This document shows positions 15,660 through 24,454 of a DNA stretch of 64,000 nucleotides, in pieces. Below the pieces are notes generated by a model. It ran no database searches, was not told where the DNA came from, and was given only the letters and a program-made list of their open reading frames with translations. Source of the stretch: Curtobacterium sp. MCSS17_015 (GTDB taxonomy: Bacteria > Actinomycetota > Actinomycetes > Actinomycetales > Microbacteriaceae); contig NZ_CP126256.1 in NCBI RefSeq assembly GCF_003234265.2, forward strand, positions 2,852,001-2,916,000, written 5' to 3'. A program made the position numbers and the translations under genes. Each line of letters begins with the position of its first letter. Positions within the stretch are counted from its first letter, which is position 1.

Positions 15660-16534
15660 ACCGCGCCTCCGGTCTGTTCACGCTGCTGCTGCTTCCGCGC
15701 GATCGCATCGGTGATCCGGATGAGCGGCAGACTGATGACGACGAACAGGAGCCCGGCCACCAGGTAGGGCGTGAAGTTCGTCTGCTCCGCCTGCGCGATC
15801 TGCGCGCTGCGGACCGCGTCGACGGCACCGAGGATCGAGACCAGCCCGACGTCCTTCTGCATCGACACGAAGTCGTTCATCAGCGCCGGTGTGACCTTGC
15901 GGATCGCCTGCGGCAGCACGACCGACCGCAGTGTCTGGGCGTGGGACAGGCCGAGCGACCGGGCGGCCAGGCGCTGCGACGGGTGGACCGCCTCCATGCC
16001 GGCGCGGAGCACCTCGGCGACGTACGACGAGTACGTCAGCACGATCGCGATCGTGCCCCAGAACTCCGGGGCCAGCCGCGGGAACACCCCGAGCCCGGGC
16101 AGGCCGAAGCCGACCAGGTACAGCACGATGATGAGCGGCAGACCACGGAACAGGTCGGTGTACGCGGTGGCGAGCATCCGCAGCGGGAAGAACACCGGGC
16201 TCCGCAGGCCGCGGACGACCGCGAGCAGGGTGCCGAGCACGGCGACCCCGACACTGGCGAAGAACAGGATCCGGACGTTCAACCAGAGCCCGAGCAGGAT
16301 GTCGGGCAGGGTCTCCCAGGCGACCTGCGGGTCGAAGAACGACTGCTGGACGGCCGCCCAACCGGGCGTGTTCACGACGCCGATCCAGACGAGTGCGACG
16401 ACGACGAGCGTGGAGAGGACGGAGACCGTGGCGGATCGACGGCCGCGCTGCCGACGGTACAGCTGCCGTTCGCGCTCGACCTGGCTCACCGCCGGTGCGA
16501 CCACCGGGGTGCCGGCGCCTGCGGGCAGGGTCAT
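15656..16534 (-). CDS. Amino-acid ABC transporter permease (His/Glu/Gln/Arg type)
   Basis: A 292-residue membrane protein with a ~35-residue cytoplasmic N-terminus and about six helices. It carries the binding-protein-dependent permease signature: VAEVLRAGMEAVHPSQRLAARSLGLS followed by VVLPQAIRKVTPALMNDFVS, which contacts the ATPase. The region LRSVVLPQAIRKVTPAL identifies the amino-acid family. It starts 7 bp after the binding-protein stop. Confidence 0.94.
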   Translation of the reverse strand: MTLPAGAGTPVVAPAVSQVERERQLYRRQRGRRSATVSVLSTLVVVALVWIGVVNTPGWAAVQQSFFDPQVAWETLPDILLGLWLNVRILFFASVGVAVLGTLLAVVRGLRSPVFFPLRMLATAYTDLFRGLPLIIVLYLVGFGLPGLGVFPRLAPEFWGTIAIVLTYSSYVAEVLRAGMEAVHPSQRLAARSLGLSHAQTLRSVVLPQAIRKVTPALMNDFVSMQKDVGLVSILGAVDAVRSAQIAQAEQTNFTPYLVAGLLFVVISLPLIRITDAIARKQQQREQTGGAV

Positions 16535-16541
16535 GCCCGCG

Positions 16542-17363
16542 TCACTTCAGGACCGGGGCGTTCGTCTCGGAGGACAACCACTTCGTCTGCAGGTCCTGGA
16601 GGGTGCCGTCGTCCTCGAGGGTCTCGAGGGCGTCGTCCACCTTGCTGGTGAGCTCCGAGTCCTTCGGCAGCACGATGCCGAACTGGTCGCCCTCGCCGTC
16701 GGCGGGGAACTGGGCGGACACGGTGCCGTCGTCGACCTGGGACGCAGCGATGAAGAACGCGGTCGGCAGGTCGGTGACGATCGCGTCGATCTGCCCGGAC
16801 TGCAGGGCCAGGACGGCGTCGTCGTTCGAGTTGAACACCTGCGGGGTGACACCGAGGACGTCCTTGACGCTCTGGATGCTCGTCGAGCCGGCGGCGACCC
16901 CGATGGTGTCCTGCTCGAGCGCCGCGATCGTGGTGTGGTCGGCGGCGGGCGATCCCTCGGCCGTCACGACCGCCTGGGTGGTCGTGTAGTAGGGCGTGGA
17001 CATGTCGACGGCCTTCTTGCGCTTGGCGTCGATCGAGAACTGCTGGAGGTTGAGGTCCCAGTCCTTCGCACCCGGGGCGATGGCGCTGTCGAACGTGCTG
17101 CGCTTCCAGACGACGTCGTCCTCGTCGTACCCCATCTCCTCGGCGACGGCGTACGCGACCGCTGCCTCGAACCCCTTGCCGGACTCGGGGTCGTCGTCCT
17201 CGACCCAGGGCGAGTACGCGGGCTGTCCGGTGGCGATGGTGAGCTTCCCGTCCGTGACTGTGCCCGCCGCGTTGCCCCCGCCGCCGGCCGAGCAGCCGGC
17301 GAGTGCGGTCACGGCCACGAGGGACGCGGCGAGAGCGGTGGTCAGGCGGAGGGGACGGGTCAC
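16542..17363 (-). CDS. Amino-acid ABC transporter, substrate-binding lipoprotein (family 3)
   Basis: A 273-residue lipoprotein: signal peptide with lipobox LAGC (Cys23), then a family-3 solute-binding domain (GKLTIATGQPAYSPWVEDDD, GFEAAVAYAVAEEMGY, WDLNLQQFSI, KRKKAVDMSTPYYTT, IDAIVTDLPTAFF). The usual start of the pocket is altered: where most members have a PPF...G motif this one has a DDDPESGKGFE segment, so the ligand may be unusual. GTG start. The 82-nt gap to the cupin gene holds TACACT on the reverse strand (17398-17403), a possible own promoter. Confidence 0.92.
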   Translation of the reverse strand: MTRPLRLTTALAASLVAVTALAGCSAGGGGNAAGTVTDGKLTIATGQPAYSPWVEDDDPESGKGFEAAVAYAVAEEMGYDEDDVVWKRSTFDSAIAPGAKDWDLNLQQFSIDAKRKKAVDMSTPYYTTTQAVVTAEGSPAADHTTIAALEQDTIGVAAGSTSIQSVKDVLGVTPQVFNSNDDAVLALQSGQIDAIVTDLPTAFFIAASQVDDGTVSAQFPADGEGDQFGIVLPKDSELTSKVDDALETLEDDGTLQDLQTKWLSSETNAPVLK

Positions 17364-17445
17364 GATCGGGCCTTCGTCAGGGGGAACAGGGCAGCTCGAA
17401 GTGTACTTCGCCGTGGGATACCAGCGCGAAGCGGATGACCCCTCG

Positions 17446-17952
17446 CTACTCGGAGGACTCCAGCATCGTGAAGTCGTCGAACGAGAAGCCCGGCGACACC
17501 AGGCAGCTGAGGAGCACCTCGCCGTCGCCCGGGATCGTCCGCTGCCACACGCCCCCGCGGACGAACGCCTGCGCGTCGTTCACCCGGTCCCGTCCGGCGT
17601 CCGGTCCGAGGGTGATCCGCGCGCCGGGCTCCGGCTGGTCCCCCGACCCGCCGAGTTCGAGCTCGACCGTGTCCGGTCCGTGCCACATCCAGATCTCGTC
17701 GCTCGTGACCCGGTGCCAGGCGGAGGCCTCGCCCGGGGGCAGGAGGAAGTGGATCAGCGTCGCCGCGGGTCGCTCCCCCGCGGTGGTCTGCACGGTGGCG
17801 GGCGAGGTCCAGGTCCGGACGTACCAGCCACCCTCGGGGTGCGGCTCCATGCCGAGCGCCCGCGCCCGCTGCGGGACGTCGAGCCACTCGACCACGTCTC
17901 CGGAGACGGTGCGGCGGGCGACCATGCCGGGGCGGGGTGCGGTGTCGGTCAT
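17446..17952 (-). CDS. Cupin domain protein (DUF985 / cupin_5 type)
   Basis: A 168-residue single-domain cupin. The family signature is MEPHPEGGWYVRTW near residue 35-48, then TLIHFLLPPGEASAWHRVTSDEIWMWHGP with the metal-ligand pattern H...E, and SCLVSPGFSFDDF at the end. Members are of uncertain function, some annotated as sugar or nucleotide-sugar binding. Its ATG overlaps the stop of the amidohydrolase gene (ATGA), so it belongs to the same translational unit and most likely to the same pathway. Confidence 0.9.
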   Translation of the reverse strand: MTDTAPRPGMVARRTVSGDVVEWLDVPQRARALGMEPHPEGGWYVRTWTSPATVQTTAGERPAATLIHFLLPPGEASAWHRVTSDEIWMWHGPDTVELELGGSGDQPEPGARITLGPDAGRDRVNDAQAFVRGGVWQRTIPGDGEVLLSCLVSPGFSFDDFTMLESSE

Positions 17953-19340
17953 CGGGACTCCTTGCTGGTGACGGCGGGTGCTGGGGACGACGCAGGGGTC
18001 GGGATCGAGGGGGCGGCGTCGGCGGTCCGGACGACACCGCGGATGACGGTCGCGGCAGCGCGGCCGGCCCCGTCCTCGACGAGTTCGGCGAGCGCGTCGG
18101 GGACGGTCCGGGCGTCGACGTCGAACACGGCGAGGTCGGCCCGGGCTCCGACGGCGAGGTGCCCGACCCGGTCCGGTCCGACCGCCAGGCCCATCGCGTG
18201 TGCCCCACCGAGGGTCACCGCGGCGAGCAAACGCTCGTGCAGGTCCCGCCCGGAGTAGCCCTGGGCCCGGGCGATGGCGTGCAGCGCGGTGACGTCGGCC
18301 ATCGGGTCGAGGGACGGCGACGACGACAGGGAGTCCGTGCCGATGGCGATCGGGCTTCCCTCGCGCAGGTAGTCGGCGACCGGAGGCGGGTCGAGCCCGA
18401 TGACCGCGTTCGACCGGGGACAGAGCGCCACCGCGGTGCCCCGGGCCCGGAGCAGTGCCCGGTCCGCCGCGGTCATGTAGACGCCGTGCGCGATGTGGCA
18501 GTCCGGCCCGAGGACGCCGAGTCGGTCGACGAACGACGTCGCGCTCGCGCCGAACCCGAGCGCGCGCATCGCCCGGAAGGACGGCACGTTCGCCAGGTGC
18601 CAGTCCGAGCCGTGCACGACGCCGACGACGCCGTCGAGTCCGGGGATCGGCTCGATCGCGCTGCGCTCCCCCTCGAACGCGGCCTCGCCGAGGTGCAGGT
18701 GCAGGCGGAGTCCGCGCTGCCGCACGATGTCGGGCAGTTCGAGGAGCGGCGCGACGTCCAGCGAGTACGGCGCGTGCGGGGAAAGGCCGGCTCCGGGGGT
18801 GGTCGGGACGTGTTCGAGTTCGGCGAGGACCTGGTCGCGCCCGTGCTCCTGCCAGGCGGCGTTCTCCCAGTCCATCACCTCCCAGTAGGCGATGCCACCG
18901 AGGCCCGCTCCCTCGAGTGCGGTGACCGCTTCGAGGTCGGTGACGACGTCGGCGATGCTCGTCACCCCGGCGGCGACGGACTGCTCGGCGCCGACCGCGG
19001 CCTCGGCGCGCCAGTCGTGCGGCTCGGCGTAGACGTCGTTGAACGCGGACGCCCAGTCCTCGAACCCGTCGTACTGACGGCGGCCGACACTGGCCATGCC
19101 GGTGTACTGCAGATGCGTGTGCGCGTTGACGAGCCCCGGCAGCAGGGCACCACGCCACCGTCGTTCGGTGAACGGTGTGCCGTCGAGCTGGTCCACCACC
19201 CACGAGCGCTCCCCGACGTGCAGGATGCGCCCGTCGCGCACCGCCACGGCCCCGTCGGCGATGGGCGGCGCGGTCATCGGCACGACGATCCGCGCGGAGT
19301 GCACCGTGGTCTGCGCCGACGGCTCCGGCCGACCGGTCAC
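17949..19340 (-). CDS. Amidohydrolase, MTA/SAH deaminase-like (MtaD/TRZ-ATZ type)
   Basis: A 463-residue metal-dependent hydrolase of the cytosine-deaminase/MtaD branch. Metal and substrate motifs are complete: NAHTHLQ, LSPHAPYSLD, LHLHLGEAAFEGE, IAHGVYM, CPRSNAVIG and the metal Asp in GTDSLSSSPSLDP. Family members deaminate adenosine-type compounds (methylthioadenosine, S-adenosylhomocysteine), guanine or triazines. GTG start overlapping the SahH-like stop by four bases (GTGA); the cupin overlaps its own end. The linkage to a SahH-like hydrolase favours an S-adenosylhomocysteine-type substrate, which is an inference. Confidence 0.88.
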   Translation of the reverse strand: MTGRPEPSAQTTVHSARIVVPMTAPPIADGAVAVRDGRILHVGERSWVVDQLDGTPFTERRWRGALLPGLVNAHTHLQYTGMASVGRRQYDGFEDWASAFNDVYAEPHDWRAEAAVGAEQSVAAGVTSIADVVTDLEAVTALEGAGLGGIAYWEVMDWENAAWQEHGRDQVLAELEHVPTTPGAGLSPHAPYSLDVAPLLELPDIVRQRGLRLHLHLGEAAFEGERSAIEPIPGLDGVVGVVHGSDWHLANVPSFRAMRALGFGASATSFVDRLGVLGPDCHIAHGVYMTAADRALLRARGTAVALCPRSNAVIGLDPPPVADYLREGSPIAIGTDSLSSSPSLDPMADVTALHAIARAQGYSGRDLHERLLAAVTLGGAHAMGLAVGPDRVGHLAVGARADLAVFDVDARTVPDALAELVEDGAGRAAATVIRGVVRTADAAPSIPTPASSPAPAVTSKESR

Positions 19341-21061
19341 GACGGGTCCCCGAACCGTCGGGTGCGGACGTCCGGCTCGCGGTCGGCGGGTTGCGCGGCG
19401 AGCGCGTCGCCCGTCGCTCCGTCCGTTCCGCCACCGCCGCCGGGAGGCCCGCCCCCCGCCCCGGACACGGCGAGCGCCACACGGGCGGTCACCTCGTCCA
19501 CCTCGGGGTCGATCGGCACGACGGCACGGTCCAACTCGTCACCCCGCTCGACGAGCATCCGCACGGCACCGAGTTGCACCGCGAACGACAGGTCCATGAT
19601 CTCGATCGGGTTGCCCTCCGCCGCGGTGATGTTGATGCACCCGCCGCCGTCCAGCAGCAGCACGCCCTGGCCCCCCGGCACCGCGAGCCGCTCGACCTTC
19701 CGTCCGACCCTCGTGCGGACCGCCCCCGCTGCCACGGCTGCGTCCACCGCGACCTCCTGGTCGACGCCGCCGGCCACCGCGACGACCGATCCGGGAGCGC
19801 AGGCGCGGAGCACGTCCACGCTGACGGTGTCGGCCACACCGGTCGCGCTCATCACCAGGTCGGCGGTCCGGACCGCCTCGACGAGCGGGGCGACGGCGTA
19901 CCCGGCGAACAGGGCCTGCAGCGCCCGTACGGGGTCGGTGTCCGCGACGGTGACCCGGAAGCCGAGTGCGCGGAGGACCAGGGCGACCCCCTCGCCGACG
20001 TGACCGAACCCGGCGACGACGGCCGAGCCTCCTCCCAGGTCGGGCCGGACGTCGTCGTCGAGCGCGTCCACCAGGTCGAGCGTCGCGAACACCGTGGACT
20101 GTCCGGTGCCGTACCGGTTGTCGAAGAACGTCTTCGTGCGGGCGTCGTTCACCGCGACGACCGGGATCCCGAGCTGCCCACGTGACGCCATGACCCGGAG
20201 CGGGCGGAGGCCGCTCGTGGTCTCCTCGGCCGCTCCGAGCATGGTCGGCAGCAGGTCGGGACGGTCCTGGTGCACGAGCCGGATGACGTGCGAGCCGTCG
20301 TCGACCAGGACGTGGGGCCGGGTGTCGAGCATCGCCAGTGCCAGCGCGCGCTGCTCCGCCACCGTCGCGGCGCTGCTCGCGTGCACGGGGACGCCGGCAC
20401 GGCGGAGGACCTCGGCGACGGCGTCGTCGGTCTCGTCCGCGTGGGCGTAGACGACGACGTCGGCGCCGGCGTCCTGCAGCAGGAGCGAGAGCACCGCGGT
20501 CTTCGGCTCGAGGAACAAACTGACGCCGATGCGGGTGCCGCGGAGCAAGCCGCCCTGCCGGAGCTCGTCGGCGACCGCGCGGGAGACCGGCATCGAGCGG
20601 CGCGCCCAGCGCAGGCGGGCACCGGCTGCGGGGTCGTCCTCGGGTTCGCGCCCGGTGGAGACGAGGAACACGTCGTCGGAGAGCGTCGGCACGCCGAGGA
20701 CCCCAGGTCGGGCGAGCGTCGTCGGTCCGAAGGCGTCCTCGTCGACGGCCGGGACGTGACGGCCGGCATCGACCACGAGCAGCAGGGCGCCGCGGGGCCG
20801 GTCGGCGCTGGCGGCTTCGACGGCGGCGGTGCTCTGCTCGGGCGTGCCGAGACACCAGAGCTGGTCGACGGCCGCGTCGTCACCGGTGTCAGCGGGACGG
20901 GCACCGAGCCCGGTGAGCAGGTCGTGCAGCACGATGACGTCCCGCGGATCGCCGCCGACGATGCGGAAGCGCCGGGCGGCGATGAGCATGTTCGTCACGC
21001 GGGCGGTGTGTCGCACCGCTGCCCCGGCCCAGGCGCGGGTCGTCGGATCGGCTCGCGGCAT
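19337..21061 (-). CDS. S-adenosylhomocysteine hydrolase-like protein (divergent, extended N-terminus)
   Basis: A 574-residue relative of SahH (usually 400-490). The first ~145 residues have no counterpart I recognise. Then WARRSMPVSR, LEPKTAVLSLLL, LVDDGSHVIRL (Asp254/255), AAEETTSGLRPL (Glu280) and VNDARTKTFFDNRYGTGQST (Lys310, Asp314, Asn315) match the SahH catalytic residues, and AGFGHVGEGVALVLRALGF is the NAD site. The family's C-terminal Lys/Tyr tail that caps NAD of the next subunit is missing; instead there is a Gly-rich and charged tail. ATG 21061 is chosen; an internal ATG at residue 25 is possible. It could act on SAH or on S-inosylhomocysteine. Confidence 0.85.
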   Translation of the reverse strand: MPRADPTTRAWAGAAVRHTARVTNMLIAARRFRIVGGDPRDVIVLHDLLTGLGARPADTGDDAAVDQLWCLGTPEQSTAAVEAASADRPRGALLLVVDAGRHVPAVDEDAFGPTTLARPGVLGVPTLSDDVFLVSTGREPEDDPAAGARLRWARRSMPVSRAVADELRQGGLLRGTRIGVSLFLEPKTAVLSLLLQDAGADVVVYAHADETDDAVAEVLRRAGVPVHASSAATVAEQRALALAMLDTRPHVLVDDGSHVIRLVHQDRPDLLPTMLGAAEETTSGLRPLRVMASRGQLGIPVVAVNDARTKTFFDNRYGTGQSTVFATLDLVDALDDDVRPDLGGGSAVVAGFGHVGEGVALVLRALGFRVTVADTDPVRALQALFAGYAVAPLVEAVRTADLVMSATGVADTVSVDVLRACAPGSVVAVAGGVDQEVAVDAAVAAGAVRTRVGRKVERLAVPGGQGVLLLDGGGCINITAAEGNPIEIMDLSFAVQLGAVRMLVERGDELDRAVVPIDPEVDEVTARVALAVSGAGGGPPGGGGGTDGATGDALAAQPADREPDVRTRRFGDPS

Positions 21062-21119
21062 GGGGCCATCGTAGAGCGACGGCGGTCCCCGGCCGGCCCT
21101 GCCCGTCCCGCCGGTGAGG

Positions 21120-22136
21120 TCAGAGCGCGTGCGGCGGCGGCGTCCGGTGCCAGACCTGCTCGGCACCTTCCGAGGGCGCACTCCACGGCCCGGCGGGCGC
21201 GTGCCAGGAGCCGAGCGCGGCCGACCCCTGCTGCGCCGCGACGCGTCGCGCCTGCCGCCGGTAGTGCAGGAGCACGCCGACGAGGACGGCCACGCCGATG
21301 ACCGACACGACGGCGAGCCCGGCGATGTACAGCGACGTCACGATGCCGGCCAGCGAGGACGGCACGTACCCGTTCTGCGCCGCCGAGAACGGCGTCCCGG
21401 TGAGCACGAACGCCAGCAGGGTCGAGATCGTCGAGTTCGAGTCCCACAGCCCGTGCAGCACCGACACGACGACGTAGGCGACCAGCACCTGCCACGTCCA
21501 CCGGAACCGCGGGCGTCCGTGCGCCACCCCGAAGAGCACGGCTCCGAGGATCGCCGTCCAGAGCACGTGGCCGACCGGTGAGAGCACGGCGCGGGCCACC
21601 TCGGTCTGCAGCAGCGACGCCAGGTCGATGCCGCGGGTGGTGATCGCCGCGTTGAAGGCGTACCCGGCGGACTCGAACGCCGAGAAGCCGGCGCCGACCG
21701 TCGCGCCGAGCAGTGCCCCCTGCCGGGCCGTCTTCGGCCGGACCCGCCACCCGACGACGACGAGCAGCACGCCCTTGACGAGCTCCTCCGCGAACCCGAC
21801 GAGCAGGTACAGGGTCGCCCCGGGCCGCAGGTCGGACTCGAGGAGCGACGCCCCGAGCACGCCGAGGATCCCGCCGACGAAGAACGCCGTGACGAGCTGC
21901 AGGGTGCTCACGGTCCCGGTGACCCGTTCGATGACGAACAGGACCACGGTGAAGGGCACGAGGAAGCTGCCGAGCAGGATGATGGTCGGCACCAGGTTGG
22001 TGTTCTGCGTCGCGACGGTGACGATGATCGTGACGACCCACAGCAGGAACCCGCTGAGCAGGGTCTTCCACCACCAGCCGTGCCGATGGTGGGGGTGGGT
22101 GCCGACGTGCGCGGTCTCGAGCGTCATGCGCCTCAT
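21120..22136 (-). CDS. PrsW-family intramembrane metalloprotease-like protein
   Basis: A 338-residue membrane protein with about eight helices. The three PrsW motifs are present: GFAEELVKG (Glu117, Glu118, Lys121), FSAFESAGY (Glu155) and LHGLWDS (His228, Asp232), with another His in GHVLW (190). PrsW proteins cut membrane-bound anti-sigma factors in Bacillus; actinobacterial members are mostly uncharacterised. The His-rich N-terminus (GTHPHHRHG) may bind metal. Start at 22136 has GGAG four bases upstream; ATG 22127 is an alternative. Confidence 0.88.
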   Translation of the reverse strand: MRRMTLETAHVGTHPHHRHGWWWKTLLSGFLLWVVTIIVTVATQNTNLVPTIILLGSFLVPFTVVLFVIERVTGTVSTLQLVTAFFVGGILGVLGASLLESDLRPGATLYLLVGFAEELVKGVLLVVVGWRVRPKTARQGALLGATVGAGFSAFESAGYAFNAAITTRGIDLASLLQTEVARAVLSPVGHVLWTAILGAVLFGVAHGRPRFRWTWQVLVAYVVVSVLHGLWDSNSTISTLLAFVLTGTPFSAAQNGYVPSSLAGIVTSLYIAGLAVVSVIGVAVLVGVLLHYRRQARRVAAQQGSAALGSWHAPAGPWSAPSEGAEQVWHRTPPPHAL

Positions 22137-22202
22137 CGTGCTCCGCGGTGCGTCGGCGGGGTCACCGGGAATACGGAAGACGCGGTCTGCGTAGTCCTGC
22201 AC

Positions 22203-22466
22203 ATGACTGACGAGACGTTCGACAAGGTGACCGTGTTCGGCGCGGACTGGTGCCGCGACTGCCGCCGCTCGAAGGCGCTGCTGGACCGTCTGGGCGTGGA
22301 CTACGAGTACGTCGACGTCGAGGCCGACCTGTCCGCGGCGGACCGCGCCGAGGCGATCAGCGGTCGGAAGAACATCCCGGTCGTGGTGCTGCCGAACGGC
22401 AGGCACTTCGTCGAGCCGTCCGACGCCGAGCTGCAGTCCGAGCTGGAGGCGTCCGGCGCCCGCTGA
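22203..22466 (+). CDS. Glutaredoxin / mycoredoxin-like protein
   Basis: An 87-residue thiol oxidoreductase with active site WCRDC, the family-typical FGADWCRDCRRSKALLDRLG and cis-proline motif NIPVVVLPNG. In actinobacteria such proteins (mycoredoxin, NrdH-like) reduce mixed disulfides with mycothiol or serve ribonucleotide reductase. Which of these applies is not visible. It stands alone, divergent from the PrsW-like gene. Confidence 0.9.
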   Translation: MTDETFDKVTVFGADWCRDCRRSKALLDRLGVDYEYVDVEADLSAADRAEAISGRKNIPVVVLPNGRHFVEPSDAELQSELEASGAR

Positions 22467-22572
22467 CCGTTCCTGGGAACGCACTGAGCCGAGGGAGTGT
22501 TGCCTCGGGCGTCGGCCCTGAGCGCGGCGAACCGCCGCAGCCTCGGACCGGCCGCAGAACAAGGAGAACACC

Positions 22573-22851
22573 GTGCTCGGTCTCATCATCAGCCTGATCA
22601 TCATCGGCCTCATCGCCGGTGCCCTCGCCCGACTGATCATCCCCGGCAAGCAGCACATGTCGATCCTCATGACGATCGTCCTCGGCATCGTCGGGTCGTT
22701 CGTCGGTGGTCTGCTGGGCTTCCTGATCTTCCAGCACGACCCGTCGGACGGCTTCTTCCAGCCGGCCGGCATCATCGGGTCGATCATCGGCTCGGTCATC
22801 GTGCTGTTCCTCTACACCCGCTTCGCGGGCAAGGGTGCCAACCGTCGCTGA
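22573..22851 (+). CDS. GlsB/YeaQ/YmgE family stress-response membrane protein
   Basis: A 92-residue protein with three membrane helices and the glycine-rich pattern of the family (LIIIGLIAGALARLIIPGK, ILGIVGSFVGGLLGF-like, IIGSIIGSVIVLFLY). Members are induced by envelope or osmotic stress in other bacteria; the molecular role is unknown. GTG start with AAGGAG seven bases upstream. Confidence 0.9.
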   Translation: MLGLIISLIIIGLIAGALARLIIPGKQHMSILMTIVLGIVGSFVGGLLGFLIFQHDPSDGFFQPAGIIGSIIGSVIVLFLYTRFAGKGANRR

Positions 22852-22883
22852 CGGCGCACGCAGCGCTGACGCGCTGACCACAC

Positions 22884-22923
22884 GACGCGAGGCCCGGTAC
22901 CAGCTGGTACCGGGCCTCGCGTC
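22884..22923. terminator. Perfect 18-bp hairpin
   Basis: Arms 22884-22901 and 22906-22923 are fully complementary with a 4-nt loop AGCT. It lies 33 bp after the GlsB-type gene. Confidence 0.85.
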
Positions 22924-23023
22924 CGTCGTGGGGCCGGTCGTGACCACGGAGTCCTCGGACCGCATCGGGCACCGTCACCCGATGTCCGGAACGCGCGCAG
23001 GCACGGAGCGTACGGTCCACGAC

Positions 23024-23428
23024 ATGACAGACGAGAACGACATCCGTCGCCCGGAGCAGGACGCAGCTCGACTCGGTCTCGTCGTGGTCGGTGAGGCTGC
23101 GGCCCTGCAGTCCGGCGACGAGGCCGCCATGGACGCGAGCGAGGCGAACATCCGCGACGCCGTCGACGAACTGGTCGACGTGCCGCTCACCCCGCGTCAG
23201 GAGGAGGTCGTCGAACGGCTCGCGCAGGCCGGTGGCACCCTCACGGCCGGACTCAGCGGAGCGCTCGCCGCCCGCACCGGCAGCAGTGTCGACGACGTGC
23301 TCGAGGGCGCGGCCCGCAGCATCCTCTGGCAGGAGCGCCTGGCGGACGACCGCGAGGACGCCGGCCGACAGGACGCCGGACACCCCGACGTCGACCCCGA
23401 CGGACGCGGCGACCGCGACCCCGCCTGA
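23024..23428 (+). CDS. Small acidic hypothetical protein
   Basis: A 134-residue soluble protein rich in Asp, Glu and Ala (pI clearly acidic), mostly predicted helical: RRPEQDAARLGLVVVGEAAA, NIRDAVDELVDVPLTPRQEE, VVERLAQAGGTLTAGLS. The last 30 residues are Asp/Arg/Gly-rich and probably disordered. No family is recognised. It is a single-gene unit ended by a 21-bp hairpin. Confidence 0.75.
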   Translation: MTDENDIRRPEQDAARLGLVVVGEAAALQSGDEAAMDASEANIRDAVDELVDVPLTPRQEEVVERLAQAGGTLTAGLSGALAARTGSSVDDVLEGAARSILWQERLADDREDAGRQDAGHPDVDPDGRGDRDPA

Positions 23429-23440
23429 TCCACCGACGCG

Positions 23441-23487
23441 ACGGACGGGAGGCTCCCCACCGGTCCGGTGGGGAGCCTCCCGTCCGT
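23441..23487. terminator. Bidirectional hairpin, 21-bp perfect stem
   Basis: Arms 23441-23461 and 23467-23487 are perfectly complementary (loop GGTCC) between the convergent small acidic gene and nadE. Both arms contain the GACGGGAGGC decamer. Confidence 0.88.
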
Positions 23488-23508
23488 GGTCGGTCGCTCC
23501 GACGCCGG

Positions 23509-24336
23509 TCAGGCGGTTGCGCGCCACCAGTCGTCGAACGGCGACGCCGGGACCTGACGCTTGTGCTCCGTCGAGCGGTACCGGGCTTCGATCGCCTCGG
23601 CGACCTCGACCGGGACGTCGTGCCCCTGCAGGTAGGCGTCGAGCTCCGCGTAGGTGAGGCCGAGGTTCGCCTCGTCCGTCTGCCCCGGCACGTCGTCGAG
23701 CAGGTCCGCGGTCGGGGCCTTCTCGTACAGGCGGGCCGGTGCCCCGAGGTGCTCGAGCAGCTGCCGGCCCTGGCTCTTCGTCAGACCGGTCAGCGGAGTG
23801 AGGTCGACTCCGCCGTCGCCGTACTTCGTGAAGAAGCCCGTGACCGCCTCGGCCGCGTGGTCCGTCCCGATGACCAGGAGACCGCGCTGCCCGGCGACCG
23901 CGTACTGCGCCACCATCCGCATGCGGGCCTTGACGTTGCCCTTGACGAAGTCACTCAGCGCCACGCCGGCCTCGGCGGTGTCCTGCACCACGCCGTCCAC
24001 CCCGTGCTCGATGTTCACGACGATGCCCGGGTCGGCCGCGATGAACTGCAGGGCGAGCTGCGCGTCGTCCTCGTCGGCTTGCACGCGGTACGGCATCCGG
24101 ACCGTGACGAACTCGACGGCGCGCCCCTCGGCCCGGAGCGACTCGACCGCGAGCTGCGTCAGGCGGCCGGCCAGGGTGGAGTCCTGCCCGCCGCTGACGG
24201 CGAGGACGTAGCCGTTCGCGCCCGTGGTCAGCAGGTAGTCGCGCAGGAAGCCCACGCGCCGCGAGACCTCCTGCTCGGGGTCGATGGTGGGCTGGACGTT
24301 GAGGTCCGCGGCGATGGCGGCTTGGAGTTCTCGCAC
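23509..24336 (-). CDS. nadE: Ammonia-dependent NAD+ synthetase
   Basis: A 275-residue enzyme for the last step of NAD synthesis (deamido-NAD + NH3 + ATP). The PP-loop motif [12 protein letters not shown], the DDAQLAL region, [33 protein letters not shown] and [17 protein letters not shown] are all present. There is no N-terminal glutaminase domain. The GTG at 24336 gives the usual short N-terminus ([11 protein letters not shown]). GATACT on the reverse strand (24343-24348) ends 6 nt before it, so the transcript may be leaderless. Confidence 0.95.
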   Translation of the reverse strand: MRELQAAIAADLNVQPTIDPEQEVSRRVGFLRDYLLTTGANGYVLAVSGGQDSTLAGRLTQLAVESLRAEGRAVEFVTVRMPYRVQADEDDAQLALQFIAADPGIVVNIEHGVDGVVQDTAEAGVALSDFVKGNVKARMRMVAQYAVAGQRGLLVIGTDHAAEAVTGFFTKYGDGGVDLTPLTGLTKSQGRQLLEHLGAPARLYEKAPTADLLDDVPGQTDEANLGLTYAELDAYLQGHDVPVEVAEAIEARYRSTEHKRQVPASPFDDWWRATA

Positions 24337-24454
24337 TCCCCCAGTATCCGCCCGAGCCGCGCCGGACGCACGGGGTCCGCGCGCCGTGCTCGCTAGAGTG
24401 GCGCGCACACCGCTCGGGAGGTCGCACCCGCACCGGTGATGACGGAGGTGTGCT

